64,000 nucleotides of DNA, from assembly GCF_041146395.1 (NCBI RefSeq), contig NC_090997.1, positions 34,079,501 through 34,143,500 on the forward strand. Reading direction: 5' to 3'. Each line of letters begins with the position of its first letter. Position 1 is the stretch's first letter. The notes under the pieces are model-generated. The model saw only the letters and a list, made by a program, of their open reading frames with translations, was not told the origin of the DNA and made no database searches. Below are positions 24,076-36,005 of the stretch, one piece after another. The stretch is from Eulemur rufifrons (Eukaryota > Chordata > Mammalia > Primates > Lemuridae). Made by a program: the position numbers and the translations under genes.

Positions 24076-25414
24076 AGAACTATATATGGAGTATACCTTA
24101 GAATAAACTTATTCTAAATTTTTCCCATGGCATTTAACTTTAAAATACTTTTTTACTTTGAAAAAATGTATTTATATATAGAGAGAAAAACTTTGCAGAT
24201 ACTGAGCTGTGCTTTAAAACTGTTTCTATATTTCTACTAAAATATATGTGTGGCAATGTTGTTAGGGAGGCAGCCATCATGAAGTTCTCTGTGCTTTTAA
24301 AATGCATGACAGCCATTATACGAAGTCATTTCTATTGGATAAGTTCTTCCCCTTCAAAAGGCATAGTTAAGATTGATGACTTTGAACCATCTTTTCTCAA
24401 TAACGACGTTCAACTTCTTTCTCCAGACGGGTGCAAACTTTTGGTAAAACTAAGAGAATTCCATTCCTGGAGAGAACTACCATTGTTCATCCAAATTTGG
24501 TGATTTTTTTTCTATATCTACAGAATTTTCTGTCCTCTTTGTCTCCTTTCAAGAAAGAGAAAACATCACAGACCCACATAATATGTATGTATATGTATAT
24601 ATGAAGCACACAGAATCATTCATTATCATAAAGTCTGAAAATAGCCTTTCTCTTGATAAAAAAGAGCTAATCTCTAAGTCTCCGAAGTTCTGAAGTTGAA
24701 AAAATATATTTAGCCATCAAATATATTTACAAAGGAACAGTCTTAAAATGCACATTTACATTTTTCTTTTTTATTACTCCAGTTCCCTTTTCATACCTTC
24801 CTTTACCACCAACAACCTCAAAACAATAACTTCTTTGGTGTAAAAAAAAAAAAATTTTTTTTTTAAAAACCTTACAGATTTTTTTCTATATCAAAGATAA
24901 AATTGACATTCTTTGGTCCATTCTTGGCTTTTGGTTGTTTTTATTCCATGTATTCATAAATAAGTCATTAGAAAAGATAATGACGTAAAGGTCATAGTGC
25001 TGTGCTAAATATATTAATCGTATATAGTATTTAATTAGTGACTGAGATCACACGTTCCTATATTTCTGTCACTTTATGCTCTTTTTTAAAAGAAAGACTG
25101 TTTTTCTGAGACATGTAAATTTTGAGGAGGTTTGACTATTTCCTCATTGTGGAACATGACATTGTAGAAAAATATTTATATTTTTCCAAGTCTTCTGAAA
25201 GTACTAACCTTCAAAATATGATTTTTTTACATTGTTGCTCTCCAACCTCTATATTTATATTTTCAGTTTATTACATTTTTGTCCTTGATATTTAATTTTC
25301 TATTTTTTTCTTTTATATCTTCTGGTTTTATATTCCATTTATTTATCTTTCTTAAGACAGCTTTCTTATTAGCATCTCTCTATTATTGGATCCTTCCTTG
25401 CCAAGGTATTCTCC
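24076..25414. other. Non-coding spacer
   Basis: AT-rich. It includes an A13/T11 block at about 24842-24864 that can fold on itself. No gene or named repeat. Confidence 0.5.
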
Positions 25415-25712
25415 AGTTCTATATCTTGATTGTGGTGGTGGTTATACAAATGTACACATGTAATAAAATTTCATAGTATTATAAACACACACATTCAAAA
25501 GAGCATAAAAACTGGTGAAATTCAACTTATGTCTATAGCTTAGTTCATTGCATTGCGCCAATGCCAATTTCTTGGTTTTGGCAAAGTGTTAAAGTTATGT
25601 ACAAGGTTACCATTGTGGGAAGGTGTGTGAAGGGTATACAGGAGCTCTCAATACTACCTTTGTAACTTCTGTGAATCTATATGTATTTCAAAGTAAAAAG
25701 TTTTGTTTTTTT
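25415..25712 (+). mobile_element. Old L1 3' end, sense
   Basis: 'ggtggtggttatacaaatgt', 'aaaactggtgaaattcaact', 'ttcttggttttggcaaagtg', 'gtgaagggtatacaggagct' and a terminal 'caaagtaaaaagttttg' reproduce the layout of L1M-type 3' UTRs in sense. Non-coding, strongly diverged. Confidence 0.75.
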
Positions 25713-26694
25713 AAGGTTGTTCTCTAGTTTTCATCTTTCTTCAGATTAGAACTCTTCATGCCATATATTATGTGAATTTATAATTTAAAATGTTTATATA
25801 CTCAAAGAGAGTATGAACTTCCTCATTAAAAAATTCTAACCCTCTCTTCTATGACAATAACGTTTTATTATAATAGAATTCTATAATAATAATTAACTTT
25901 TGTTTTTAACTACATATATTCTTTTATTCCATAATGCTGTAAGAAAAAAATTATTAAAACATCTATTAGTACAAATTGTATTTTTTAAAAATAAGTAACA
26001 ATGTGTAGACATGATTGACAAATAATTTAGCATTACTTTTCCCATGTTACTCATTTTTTTGCAATTTGACTATCTCACACATCATTTTTTCCAATATATG
26101 ATTTTTTCTTTGCTTCTCCTAAAATGCCTTCATTCCTCTATTTTTCTCGTATTTAAACTCTGTACTTCTTTTTTGTATGTTTGTGCCTGCCCCTTTCACT
26201 TATTCCTGATTTTTAAATACCTGTTTGTCCTCATATTCTGTTATTTCTTCATCATTATGTAATCCTGTTTACCAAAAAAATCTTTTTCCCCTTTTGTTGT
26301 TTCTGCCCTCAATAAGCAATTATTAACCACCTTCTCTGTGTAAGATATGGGCAGGACACCAAAGGGAAAACAGTGTCCTTTCCTAAAAAGCCTAGGCCAA
26401 GTGGAGAGAAGAGAAACAGGTACAATGATAACCAATGCAAATGGTATGAATAAAAATACAAATGATATGAGGCTCCTAGTGTTAAGTGTCCTGAGCACAG
26501 TGTCACTTCCCCAGCTCTGTTCCTATTTTTACTCTATCTGACTAATTTTGTCTTCTTTTGACGTCTCACCTGCAAGGTAGCAAACCATAACAAATACCTG
26601 ATCCTCCAATTCTGCTTAAACTTTACTCCAATTCGGTCATTTCAACAGGACCTTTTCAAAGTGCTCAGTCTTTCTTAGGAGAAAAAGTTTTAAA
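25713..26694. other. Non-coding spacer
   Basis: T-rich, no repeat assigned. The antisense 85-codon frame at 26241-26498 and other short frames show no motif. Confidence 0.45.
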
Positions 26695-26699
26695 AGCCC

Positions 26700-26872
26700 T
26701 GGAACACAGGCATTAGAGTGCTGGCTTCACCCTTTACTCAGTGTGTGACTGTGCCTTACTTACTTAATCTTTTCTAAGCTTCAATTTCTTCATCTGTAAA
26801 ATAATGGGGGTAATAATATAGAACCGTTCTGAGGATTATGTGAGACAATTCATGGAAAACACTTAGTACAAT
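26700..26872 (+). repeat. MIR SINE, sense
   Basis: 'ggcattagagtgctggcttc', 'ctcagtgtgtgactgtgcct', 'aatttcttcatctgtaaaat' and 'ctgaggattatgtgagacaa' occur in MIR order. Confidence 0.85.
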
Positions 26873-28079
26873 ACAAAAAAAAATTAGCCATCCCAGTGCA
26901 TATTTTTTCTTCCTTTTTTAATTATCAGCGTCAGTGATTTGTAGAGAATCAGTTATTCGTTTTTTACTATGAGAACTTTAATCAAGCAGTATCCATTTTC
27001 ACTATTAAAGAATCTATTCATTCCAGGGATACTTCCTCCTTCAAAAATATTATTGTATTTCACACACTTTGGGGTATGAATTTGACTCCTATGATCTTTA
27101 TTTCTGTTTTTTCTTAGTCCTAATGTATTTCTGGCTCACTGCTGTCCTTTTAAGGCTCTTGTGTGTATGTGAGTGTGTGTGATGGGGAGATGGAGGTAGG
27201 GAAAAGAGATCACACTCTACTTTGAGTAGCTTTCCCTTTGATTGTATTTTTTGTCCATTTTGATGTACACAAATTGGAAGCTTTATCTAAAGTATCCTAT
27301 GTCTATTGGGGTTGAGCCCACATTTTTAGGTAGCCACATGAATACTGCTGTTAAGCCTCCTAATGTATTCCGAGGCTGATAGGATAGAAGAGTGGCCACC
27401 AGGCAATTTGAAACCCTTTGAGGTCATGATGAGAATGGAGAAGTCCGGCCAAACAGGGAAACAGCATGTGCCTCGTGAATTTTTTTTTTTTTATTAGTAA
27501 TGACTCAAGAAGAAAACAGGTGGTTGTAACTATGCAGACCAACCAGCAAAATTCCAAATACAGAAAATAAACATCAGAGATTCCTTTAAAAGTTAATTTA
27601 AAACACAAATAAATTCCCAGAGGTCCAGTAGCACAATTGAAATATGTAGAAGGAGGACCAGTGAGGTATTTGGGGAATTAAAGAATGAGTTGTGAGCGCA
27701 GCCCTGAGAACCCCAGGAGTACATAGGCTTCCAGAGATGGAATGGCCAAAAGAAAGAATTCACCAGAATATCCCTAATTAAAGGTCTCTAGAAAAAGTTT
27801 CCTTTAAAATTCAGTCCAGATTCCTCCCGACCTACTACAAAAGATGCCTTTTAGTGTGTTTTTGGATGTCTTCATCAAAAATCACTTGATTGGAAACAGA
27901 GGTGAAAGTAAAGTAACAGAGCTTAAGCTTCAGGGTCCTTTCCTTAAGCTTCATGGGCCCCTGTACCGAATTTTCTATTGTTATTGCAAGTTCTTCTTCT
28001 GAAAAAAGGCTCCCCAAATGATATTAATATATATTTCAGGCCCCACAAAACCTGGATCTACCCCCAGGGTGGATCTGTC
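26873..28079. other. Non-coding spacer
   Basis: Contains a T13 run at about 27480-27492. No gene domain or named repeat recognised. Confidence 0.45.
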
Positions 28080-28500
28080 AAGGATAGAAACTCCTTTAAA
28101 CCAACTCAAGTAACTCATCTCTTGTGAGGTCTCTAGCTTCTTGTCTCTGCTCTTCTGACTGTGTCTCCTCCGTTTTCCTGCCACTGCAAAGCAGTCTTCT
28201 CAGCCTACTCGTGGCTTCCCAGCCCCACTAAATCTTTAGGCTTGCATGTGGTTCTGGCCAGCAGTGGTGCTAAGTCTGGCTCAGACTCTGCATGAACTTT
28301 CAAACCAAACCCCCGCAGGCAAATAACTGACTCCAGTCCTCTGCCCCAATTCTAAATTCCTTGGAGAGGGGACCTGACTGTCCAGTTTGAGTCGGTTGTC
28401 ACCCCGATCCAGTCAGCTGTAGCTGGGCTAACTGGGAAGGGTCCTGTCATGGACTAAGTGGAACTGTTTCTTGGGCAGTGAATGGGCAAATTCTCTAAGG
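28080..28500. repeat. GC-richer block, probable old interspersed repeat
   Basis: 'ccccgatccagtcagctgta', 'ttgggcagtgaatgggcaaa', 'gcttcttgtctctgctcttc' and 'cccaattctaaattccttgg' resemble a dispersed mammalian repeat (L1M 3' UTR or LTR-like) that I cannot name firmly. No coding frame. Confidence 0.35.
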
Positions 28501-29694
28501 AGGAATGAGTGGGGAGGCAACAAATGTCATGTTTCCTGTATTTAAAAAGGAAGTTGACTCAGTGTTTTCAATCTACTAAAGATATACTAATAACTGAACA
28601 GGGAGGGGCAATAGCAAGTGACTTGCTTTCTCGTTATGATTCACAAAGTGCTTGGAAGTCACTGTTTTCCTGCACTTTCTTTACATATATATTTATTTAT
28701 TTATTTAGTATTTTGCAAATCTCTCAGCAAATAACTTTCAAAAGACATTTTTTCTAATTTCCAGAATATCTCATAAGCTCATTCTAGTGTTTTACCACCC
28801 TTATAATCAAGAGGTTCTTTCCCTCCATTAGGTTAGGAAAATAAACCTAGCCAATGTCTCTTATACATCTAAAAAATTACATTTCTTTGTTTTTCTTTAA
28901 GCTGAATACCTTTGCTCTGTTATTCATAGGCGCATATCCGAAAAAGAGAAATGATACTATTTTCTAGAAAACATAGGCTAAAAACTAGAAGCAATTTATG
29001 ACAGACTAATTGACTCAGTAGATACTGTATGTATAAATATACTCTATAAAAAAGTATAGAGAATGTATTTTTTAGCAACCAGGTACACATTAAATGTGTT
29101 AGATGGGAACATAGAAAATGTATGATCCCAGGCTTCTAGGAAAAATCAGCCTTTTCCTGATCTACTTGTTTTCTGCCCATACTATATAGCCACATAAAGA
29201 CTACAATTTTTCGAGACCCTTACATCTTAATCCTTGTAAATAAGCTACCAGATAGCTGAACACAAACTGGGTCAAACAAGACTGTTTTTCAGAAGGCAAG
29301 ATGTGCCATCCTAACACCATAAATCACGCTTGCTTTAGAAATAAGTATTTCCTTGTTCCAATTGCCTTTTCTCAATAATGCATTTCTAAAATTTACATCT
29401 TGGTTCTGCATATGATTATACTATATCTATACACATATATGTGCATATATATATTATTAAACACAATGCATTTTATTGAAAAGATTCTAGAGGGCTTAGG
29501 AAAAGGAAAATTTGGTACTGCAAAGAGAGCTAGACAACCATTCTGAAAAATAATAAAAACTAATTTTTAAAAGCAGCTCATGGTAGGTAAGGGGGAGTAG
29601 GTACACCCAAACAAGACTGGTCAGTTTCTACCTGAGCAATGAAATAATGAAGTAAGGTATTAGTTTTCTCCAGATATAGGTATTTCTATAATAA
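28501..29694. other. Non-coding spacer
   Basis: Contains a (TTTA)n microsatellite at about 28689-28710 and a TA-rich tract near 29425-29460. No gene found. Confidence 0.5.
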
Positions 29695-30063
29695 ATATTT
29701 CTTTCTTTCTTTCTTTCTCTCTTTTTTTATTTTATTATTATTATTATATTTTTTTTTTTTAGTCAGGGTCTCCCTTTGTCACCCAGACTGAAATTCAGTG
29801 GTGCTATCACAGTTCACTGGATCACTGCAACGTCTAACTCCCAAACTCAAGCAATTCTCCCCCCACAACCTCCCAAGTAGCTGAGACTACAGATGCATGC
29901 CACCATGCCTGGTTAATTTTTTTATTTTTTGTATAGATGTGGGTCTCTCTATGTTGCCCAGGCTGGTCTTGAACTTTTGGCCTCAAGCAATCGTCCCACC
30001 TTGGCATCCCAAGTGCTGGGATTACAGGCATGAGCCACCATGGCTGGCCACACATATTTCTTT
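29695..30063 (-). mobile_element. AluJ-like SINE, antisense
   Basis: Poly-pyrimidine tail with (TTTC)n at 29699-29720 and a T-run, then 'cagggtctccctttgtcacc', 'ggctggtcttgaacttttgg' (antisense B box region) and 'gtgctgggattacaggcatg', ending in the antisense left-arm start GGCTGGCCA. It lacks the lemur-type extended linker and is more diverged than the other Alus, as an older AluJ would be. ATATTTCTTT at 29695-29704 and 30054-30063 is a 10-bp target duplication. Confidence 0.92.
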
Positions 30064-30430
30064 AGAATATATATATTTTCATTATCCCAGAAAGATATCT
30101 AGCCCCGGGCAAACAGTAATCTACTTTCTATCCCTATAGATTTACCTATTCCAGACATTTCATATAAATGAAATCGTGTGGTCTTTTGTATCTGGCTTCC
30201 TTCACTTCTCATGTTTTCAAAGTTCATCCATGTTGTAGCATGTATCAGTACTTTATGATGAAAATGTTTTGGAATTAGATAGTGGTGATGGATGCACAAC
30301 CCTGTGACTATAGCAAAATCTAAAATCCACTGAATTGTATACTTTAAAAGGGTGATTTGTATGTTATGTGAATTATACCCCAATAAAGAATAAAAAGTAA
30401 TAGTCCAAAAAAAAAGAATATATATATTTT
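30064..30430. mobile_element. L1 3' end with 5' inversion (twin-primed)
   Basis: 30101-30255 is an L1 3' UTR segment in antisense ('agtaatctactttctatccc', 'atttcatataaatgaaatcg', 'catgttgtagcatgtatcag'). From about 30256 to 30410 the more 3' part follows in sense ('gatgaaaatgttttggaatt', 'ccactgaattgtatacttta', 'gtgaattataccccaataaa') and ends in an A-tail. A 5' part inverted ahead of a sense 3' part with a tail is the signature of twin priming. AGAATATATATATTTT at 30064-30079 and 30415-30430 is an identical 16-bp flank, though low complexity. It abuts the antisense Alu's right target duplication. Confidence 0.8.
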
Positions 30431-31694
30431 TAATTTTTATGCTGTTTATTTATCAAAACAAGTCTTTAAAACGGTGGTTGAATATGGATAACATAAAAAA
30501 TTACAGCTGAAAATATCAAATATTTAAATTTATATTACCCAAGTAGTTTTATTATATATTGGAAATAAACAATAAAATTCTAAACTTTCATTCGACCACC
30601 GCTTTCTCCTACCAAGGGAATAATTGCTCCCTGGTAGGAGCAGTTTGCGTCTCAGTCCGTATCCATCCCCTTCTTATTGGTGTTGCGGAGGGATTGCTGC
30701 CTCCCCTCACGCTTAGCTCAGTGTCTAAATGTCAAAACTATCTAGACCCTGCTGCCTGTGTCATAAATTCCTGTATCTCAACCTATCGTTCTCCTATGTA
30801 CTTCACTTTTGCTTATGCTTTTTTTATTCCTATTCCCTTTATACTCTACATCCATCTGAAATGCAGCATGCACATAGGGCTCACCTATATTCTGTGAATG
30901 CTACCTATTGTGCTCCCTGGCTTTCTATGCTACTACTTTTATTTTTATTATCAGTACAGTAATAGTGGGTCATCAGTACTATTCAAGACACAAAGCCACT
31001 TAGTGAACATATATAATAAATTACTAAGTTCTAGCAGCCTTACTAACTTAATGCCAATTCCAAACTGCCAAACTCTTTCCCCAGAAGCAATGTTTGTTCA
31101 CTGAGAAAATCTGGGTCAGTACATGGTCTTAGTTAAGCTGCTTGTCTTTTCTTTATCTCGTCTTTTGCCCTGGGGTATTAGCCTGGTTATTTGCAAAATA
31201 ATGTGATATTCCCAAAAGGTAACATTTATTAAATATTAAAATATTAACAGTAGCCAAAGCTTAAGTGAATTTGATTTTATGAAACCATGCAGAATTATTT
31301 GAAAATGCTAGTTTCTATCAATGATAACATCACTACATAATTTAATTTCACACACACACACTGTCCCAAAAGTCTTAGTAAGGTTTTAGGTTTAACTAAG
31401 TTAGAAATATAACTGCTACAAACTTTCAAAATACGTCATTTGAAAGTTTAAGCTTGGACTTCTTTCTCATTGATTTACTTTTGTCAATTTTGAATAATAA
31501 AAGTTTAGTCTCAATTTTTTTTTTGTTTCAAATGTTCACTTCCTTCAGTCAGAAGAACTGATACACATTTCATGGACATGGAAAAACTAGAGTCATAAAA
31601 ATTACATACAGCTTTTCGCATCCGAGTCAATATTTGAACGTTGCTCTAATTAGCAGTTAATAAAGTTTCTGCTATTTGGAGAACCACCCCATTA
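30431..31694. other. Non-coding spacer with a short hairpin
   Basis: CTCCTACCAAGGGA (30606-30619) and TCCCTGGTAGGAG (30628-30640) form a 13-pair stem with one bulge and an 8-nt loop. The open frame 30559-30897 spans it but has no domain. A short (CA)n lies near 31352. No gene supported. Confidence 0.45.
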
Positions 31695-31960
31695 GAAATA
31701 GTTCATACAGTAAACACTTGCTGAGAACTTTCTACCTTTCAGGCCTACACTACATTGGTGTCATTCCTTCATTTAATCTTTACAGCATCTTTGGAGGTAG
31801 ATATCATAATCCTCATTTTGCAGATGAAGAACCTGAAGTGTAAAGTACTAAAGTAACTTTACCATGACACTTGAAAGTTGTATGTGGAAATCTAGACCTG
31901 AATCCCAAATCCTCCAAATCTACATCTCAAATTCTTTCCACGCCATTGTGTTGTAACTCT
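31695..31960 (-). repeat. MIR SINE, antisense
   Basis: 'taaacacttgctgagaactt', 'cctcattttgcagatgaaga', 'accatgacacttgaaagttg' and 'gacctgaatcccaaatcctc' are in reverse-complement MIR order. Confidence 0.8.
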
Positions 31961-32665
31961 CTTTTTTGATGTTCTGCATATAGACTGAATTGTTATTCAA
32001 GTGTGACTATATCTAAAAGTCATCATGAAAATATATCTTGAAAGGCATTCTTGGCCAAAGTACAGAAAATTAACAAAGTACCTCATAGATATAATCTCCT
32101 TTATCCAGCATAATTAAAAGAACTAAGTGGAATTAGTGGATTCACTACAGAATATTAAACCTACCTCAGGCTCATACAATAATGGTCCTGTCGCCACCCT
32201 ACTCTCTGTAAGATTCAGTGCATTATCTCTTTGACAGGCTAATCCCTATGCTGAGTTCTTTTGATCATAAGGGATCCTGAACAGGATGTTTTGCCATCCA
32301 GAAAACCAGTGCTGTTGGGACGCCAGCTGGAGACATGTCATGAAAACTTGGCCCCAGTTCCAAAGCCAACAGTGTGTTGAAATTAGGGCATATCATTTAC
32401 TTAGTTCCTGGCTACGTACTTTACAAATGACAACTGGAGATTACCAATAATGTCTTCTATGCATATGTACTCCTCATCCAGGGGGATTCCAAGTCACTGT
32501 GTCAGTGTTTAGCACTCATTTAACTCTGCTTTTAAGTCTTCAGAATCTTCAATATAAGACAGTAGGAAAGGAAATACTGCTTTTCTGCAGAGAAAGGTTA
32601 TCAATTAAAGATCTAAACCTTTTAATCCCTTCCTGGAACCATACTGCCTTTGTCAACTTTCCTGG
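31961..32665. other. Non-coding spacer
   Basis: No gene or named repeat recognised. Confidence 0.45.
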
Positions 32666-32669
32666 TAGA

Positions 32670-32892
32670 CAGACAGATAACAAACATTTTATTGAACATA
32701 CACTATATCCTGGGAACTTTACAAAATACAATGTTAATTATTCCCAAAGTGCTTCAAAATAGCTACTATTAAGCCCTTTATAAACAGGAATACTAAGACT
32801 CACATAAATTAGATAACGTGGCCAGATGTCACACAGTGTAAAATGACAGAGTCAGGATTGAAACCATGTCTGTTTGAATCTGGAGTCTGTTT
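32670..32892 (-). repeat. MIR SINE, antisense
   Basis: 'acattttattgaacatacac', 'ataaacaggaatactaagac', 'gccagatgtcacacagtgta' and 'caggattgaaaccatgtctg' follow the reverse-complement MIR layout. Confidence 0.8.
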
Positions 32893-34350
32893 ACAACTTT
32901 ATTACGTCCCCTTGGAATTGCTGATTCTAGTTCCCTCACCCCTCTTTATTTCAACCATCTCACTTTGGTCCTTCTCTATGAGGATCTTAGCCTGAACCCC
33001 GAGCCCCAGCCCCCCCAAAAAGCCAAAAGAAATGATACAGTTGTTTGTTAATAGATAAACACATAGGCTTGTCTTCAAACCACACTTTAGTCAAGCCCTT
33101 TAGTTCATTTCAATCCCTGCCATACATCCACATCATCAGTCAGTTAATTTACAAGCATGAAAACAGTTTCAGAATTCAGACTGTGCCATGATCTAACTAC
33201 ACTGACTTTGTAACCTCCATCATCAACATTCTCAATTCCACTCAAATATAGTTAGAATATCCTTCCTTAATATGGAAAACTACATAAACCTTTTCATTTT
33301 TATCACTTCCCCTTTGTCTGCATGAGCTCAAATTACTTGCTCCCAAAATATATTTAAATTTTTTCTGTCTAGGCTTTATGAAATTATTCTAATCAATTAA
33401 ACTCTGACACTGCTACAACTGATACAAGCATGGGTTGCATATTACTTTAATAATTGTGTGATAGACATGTGTACATAGAATTGAGAGAAGAGTTTGAAAT
33501 TATGTATGTGAATCTGCATTTGCTTTATGGAAGGAAATAAGTTACTAAAAACCTTAATCTAATTAAATACATCACACAAAATCGACTTAGCCTTTGCTTT
33601 CTCAGAGTTTCTCATAGCTTTCTTTACACTTCTTTTGAAAAAAGTGATTTAAGAAAATACAACTTTGGTTTTGTTTAATTTGATAATTATTAATATTTAA
33701 GTTAGAATACTGGGTATGTAAAGCTCAGAGTCTCTCTTGCCAGCCTGTTACAGCTCTCTTTGGTCGTGGGGTACTTAAAAGAAACACAGAATGTTGTAGA
33801 ATAAGGGGAATTATAAATCTACATTGGTGAAGCCAGCTGGACTAGTGCTGTGCTTTGTCTGAGAAAAAAATACAGATAAATGAATTTGAAGAAAAATACA
33901 GATAAATGGAAAGAGGCATATTAACCAGATGTAGTCTAGGAATGGACCCAACCTGAGCCTCGATTCCAACACTAGCTGTGGTTGTTGAAAGAGTGGGAGG
34001 AAATGGATTTAGGCAGGTACCATGCTACATTCTGCAAATATTGTCACTGACAACTGGTGACTCTGCAGTTGCAGCTGGCATCAAGCACCAGGCAAATGTA
34101 ACAGACAGGTAGAACACAATTATGGGAAAGACAGGAACCAACAAGCCCTAGAGAGATGGCAAAATGGATGAGCAGTCTGCATCAGAAAGATAATGTCTGG
34201 AGGTAGCTGAGCTCCCATAGAAAGGTGGTGTTCTGGGGATCGATCTGAGGACAGCAAGGCAGCTCCCACTTCCTAAGAAAGGTAATGAAAATAGAGATTC
34301 AAGTATAAGAAACAATGTCCAGATCCACTTTCTGGTCAGGACTTAGTCTC

Positions 34351-34381
<31 letters not shown>

Positions 34382-35894
34382 CAGGTAAGAATTAGTGTTT
34401 ACCTGCTTACCTGTAGAGCAGAATTTGTGATGAGGCTGAGTCTTCCCAAGTGTCAAACTAGAATTCCTTTTATCCTCTCCATCTGGGGATCTGAGCTTGG
34501 GGCACACTGACATTGCAGGTGAGGATCAAGTGACTCTTACCTGACAGCAGGGAATCAGGCAACATGGAGAATTCAAATCTTAACTTAGCATTTAGACTAA
34601 ATGGTCTTTTGGGTATTTTCTAACTCTTAAGTATTCTAATTCTATACGGACTTTTTTGCACTAAAGTTTTTCCATTTTTCCATTTACTTAAGGTAAATAC
34701 ATGAATGTCTTTTCCTCTGCAGGCTTCCTCGCACATCTTTTACAAGCATAGCACTTGTAAAGACAGAACATTTTGACACAGCCTTTTTGATATTCAGTCA
34801 CTTCAAGATGTAATTTTTTCTTTTATAAATTGAAAGGGGTAGTGTTTTCAAGTAATAGCATAAGGAGTGTTTTTCACTCCTGTGACACCGTTCAGGATGT
34901 CCTCCATGGGGTGAGCAACGCCCAGTGTCAGGTTAAGGCTGGACACGGATTGCAGCACAACTTCTGGACAGCGCACAAGCCAGGGGTGTGATGTGGGTCA
35001 GGGAAGGAACACAGATGATTTTTGTGCAAAGAACTTGATATTTCAAGTTGAGAATTTAATGGTTGGCTCTTTAGGGCATATCAAAATATTCCCTTGCCAA
35101 AATTGCTGCCTTGAAAAGTCCTCACCATCAAAATGGCCCTATCAAAATTTCACCTGCACATGCTCATACCACAAAGAACAACTGTTTCTTAAGTGCTGGC
35201 ATTTTGATTATAATTCTATTTGACTACTTCTTAAAAATGTTAAAATTTGGAATCATGGTATAATTATTACACCGTATAATCAGATACCTGAATTTTTGTT
35301 ATGATTACAGTGACATCAGGATTAATAATCCTGCTGGTTGGGTGATGTATGCTGTCTCTCTTAATATTTCCATGCTGATGTGCCCTGCACGCTTGGCCAA
35401 AAACAAAACAAAATAAAACAGAAACACAATAAATCCCTCATCCTTATTAAACTGCATCCCAATATTTAATGCCACTCATTTTTTAAACTGATTTACCCTA
35501 ATTCCATTGTCCTGAAAAAAAAATATCACTTCTTTGAATGCCATTTTATTTAAGATGTAACCAGGTAGAAATTTTATAGTCAGGGGAAAAAATTATAGAG
35601 TGTACAAATAATGCAGTAATGCAGATTTCTTGTGTATATCATCCTAATGACTATAATTTATACTACAGTATATATGTTATATAGGCTATTTAAAGTCAAA
35701 TATTCAATAGAAGAGGATGATGGTTATTTCTTTGCTGCTTCAGTTTTCCCTTAATTTTTTCCTTTTCCTTTTATGTTTTAACCATTTGGGAGCAATATCT
35801 GGAAAAGAACAGGTATTCTAGCTTCCAGGTAAATACCCTGAGAAGCCACACACATAGGCCCAGGATTGGATTGGCTGGTCTGTTACATACAGTA
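32893..35894. other. Non-coding stretch
   Basis: About 3 kb with no supportable gene. It contains a 17-bp direct repeat AAAAATACAGATAAATG at 33866-33882 and 33892-33908, and a run of 25 A at 34357-34381. The text upstream of the A-run shows no recognisable retrocopy. The 76-codon frame at 34993-35223 has no motif. Confidence 0.45.
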
Positions 35895-36005
35895 ATGGTC
35901 ACTGTCACTGAGCATCCTCTGTGTCCCAGTCTTGAGTACTTGGCCCACTGTATCCCTGTCATCACCACAAGCTTTTGAAAATGAACTAATGTCCCCATTT
36001 CGTGG
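35895..36005 (-). repeat. MIR-like fragment, antisense, cut by L1
   Basis: 'catcctctgtgtcccagtct', 'ctgtatccctgtcatcacca' and 'taatgtccccatttcgtgga' resemble reverse-complement MIR, and the following bases are the L1 insertion site. Confidence 0.55.

Noticed and set aside
34357..34381. A25 run as the tail of a processed pseudogene
   Set aside because: No recognisable coding or repeat text upstream and no flanking direct repeat found.
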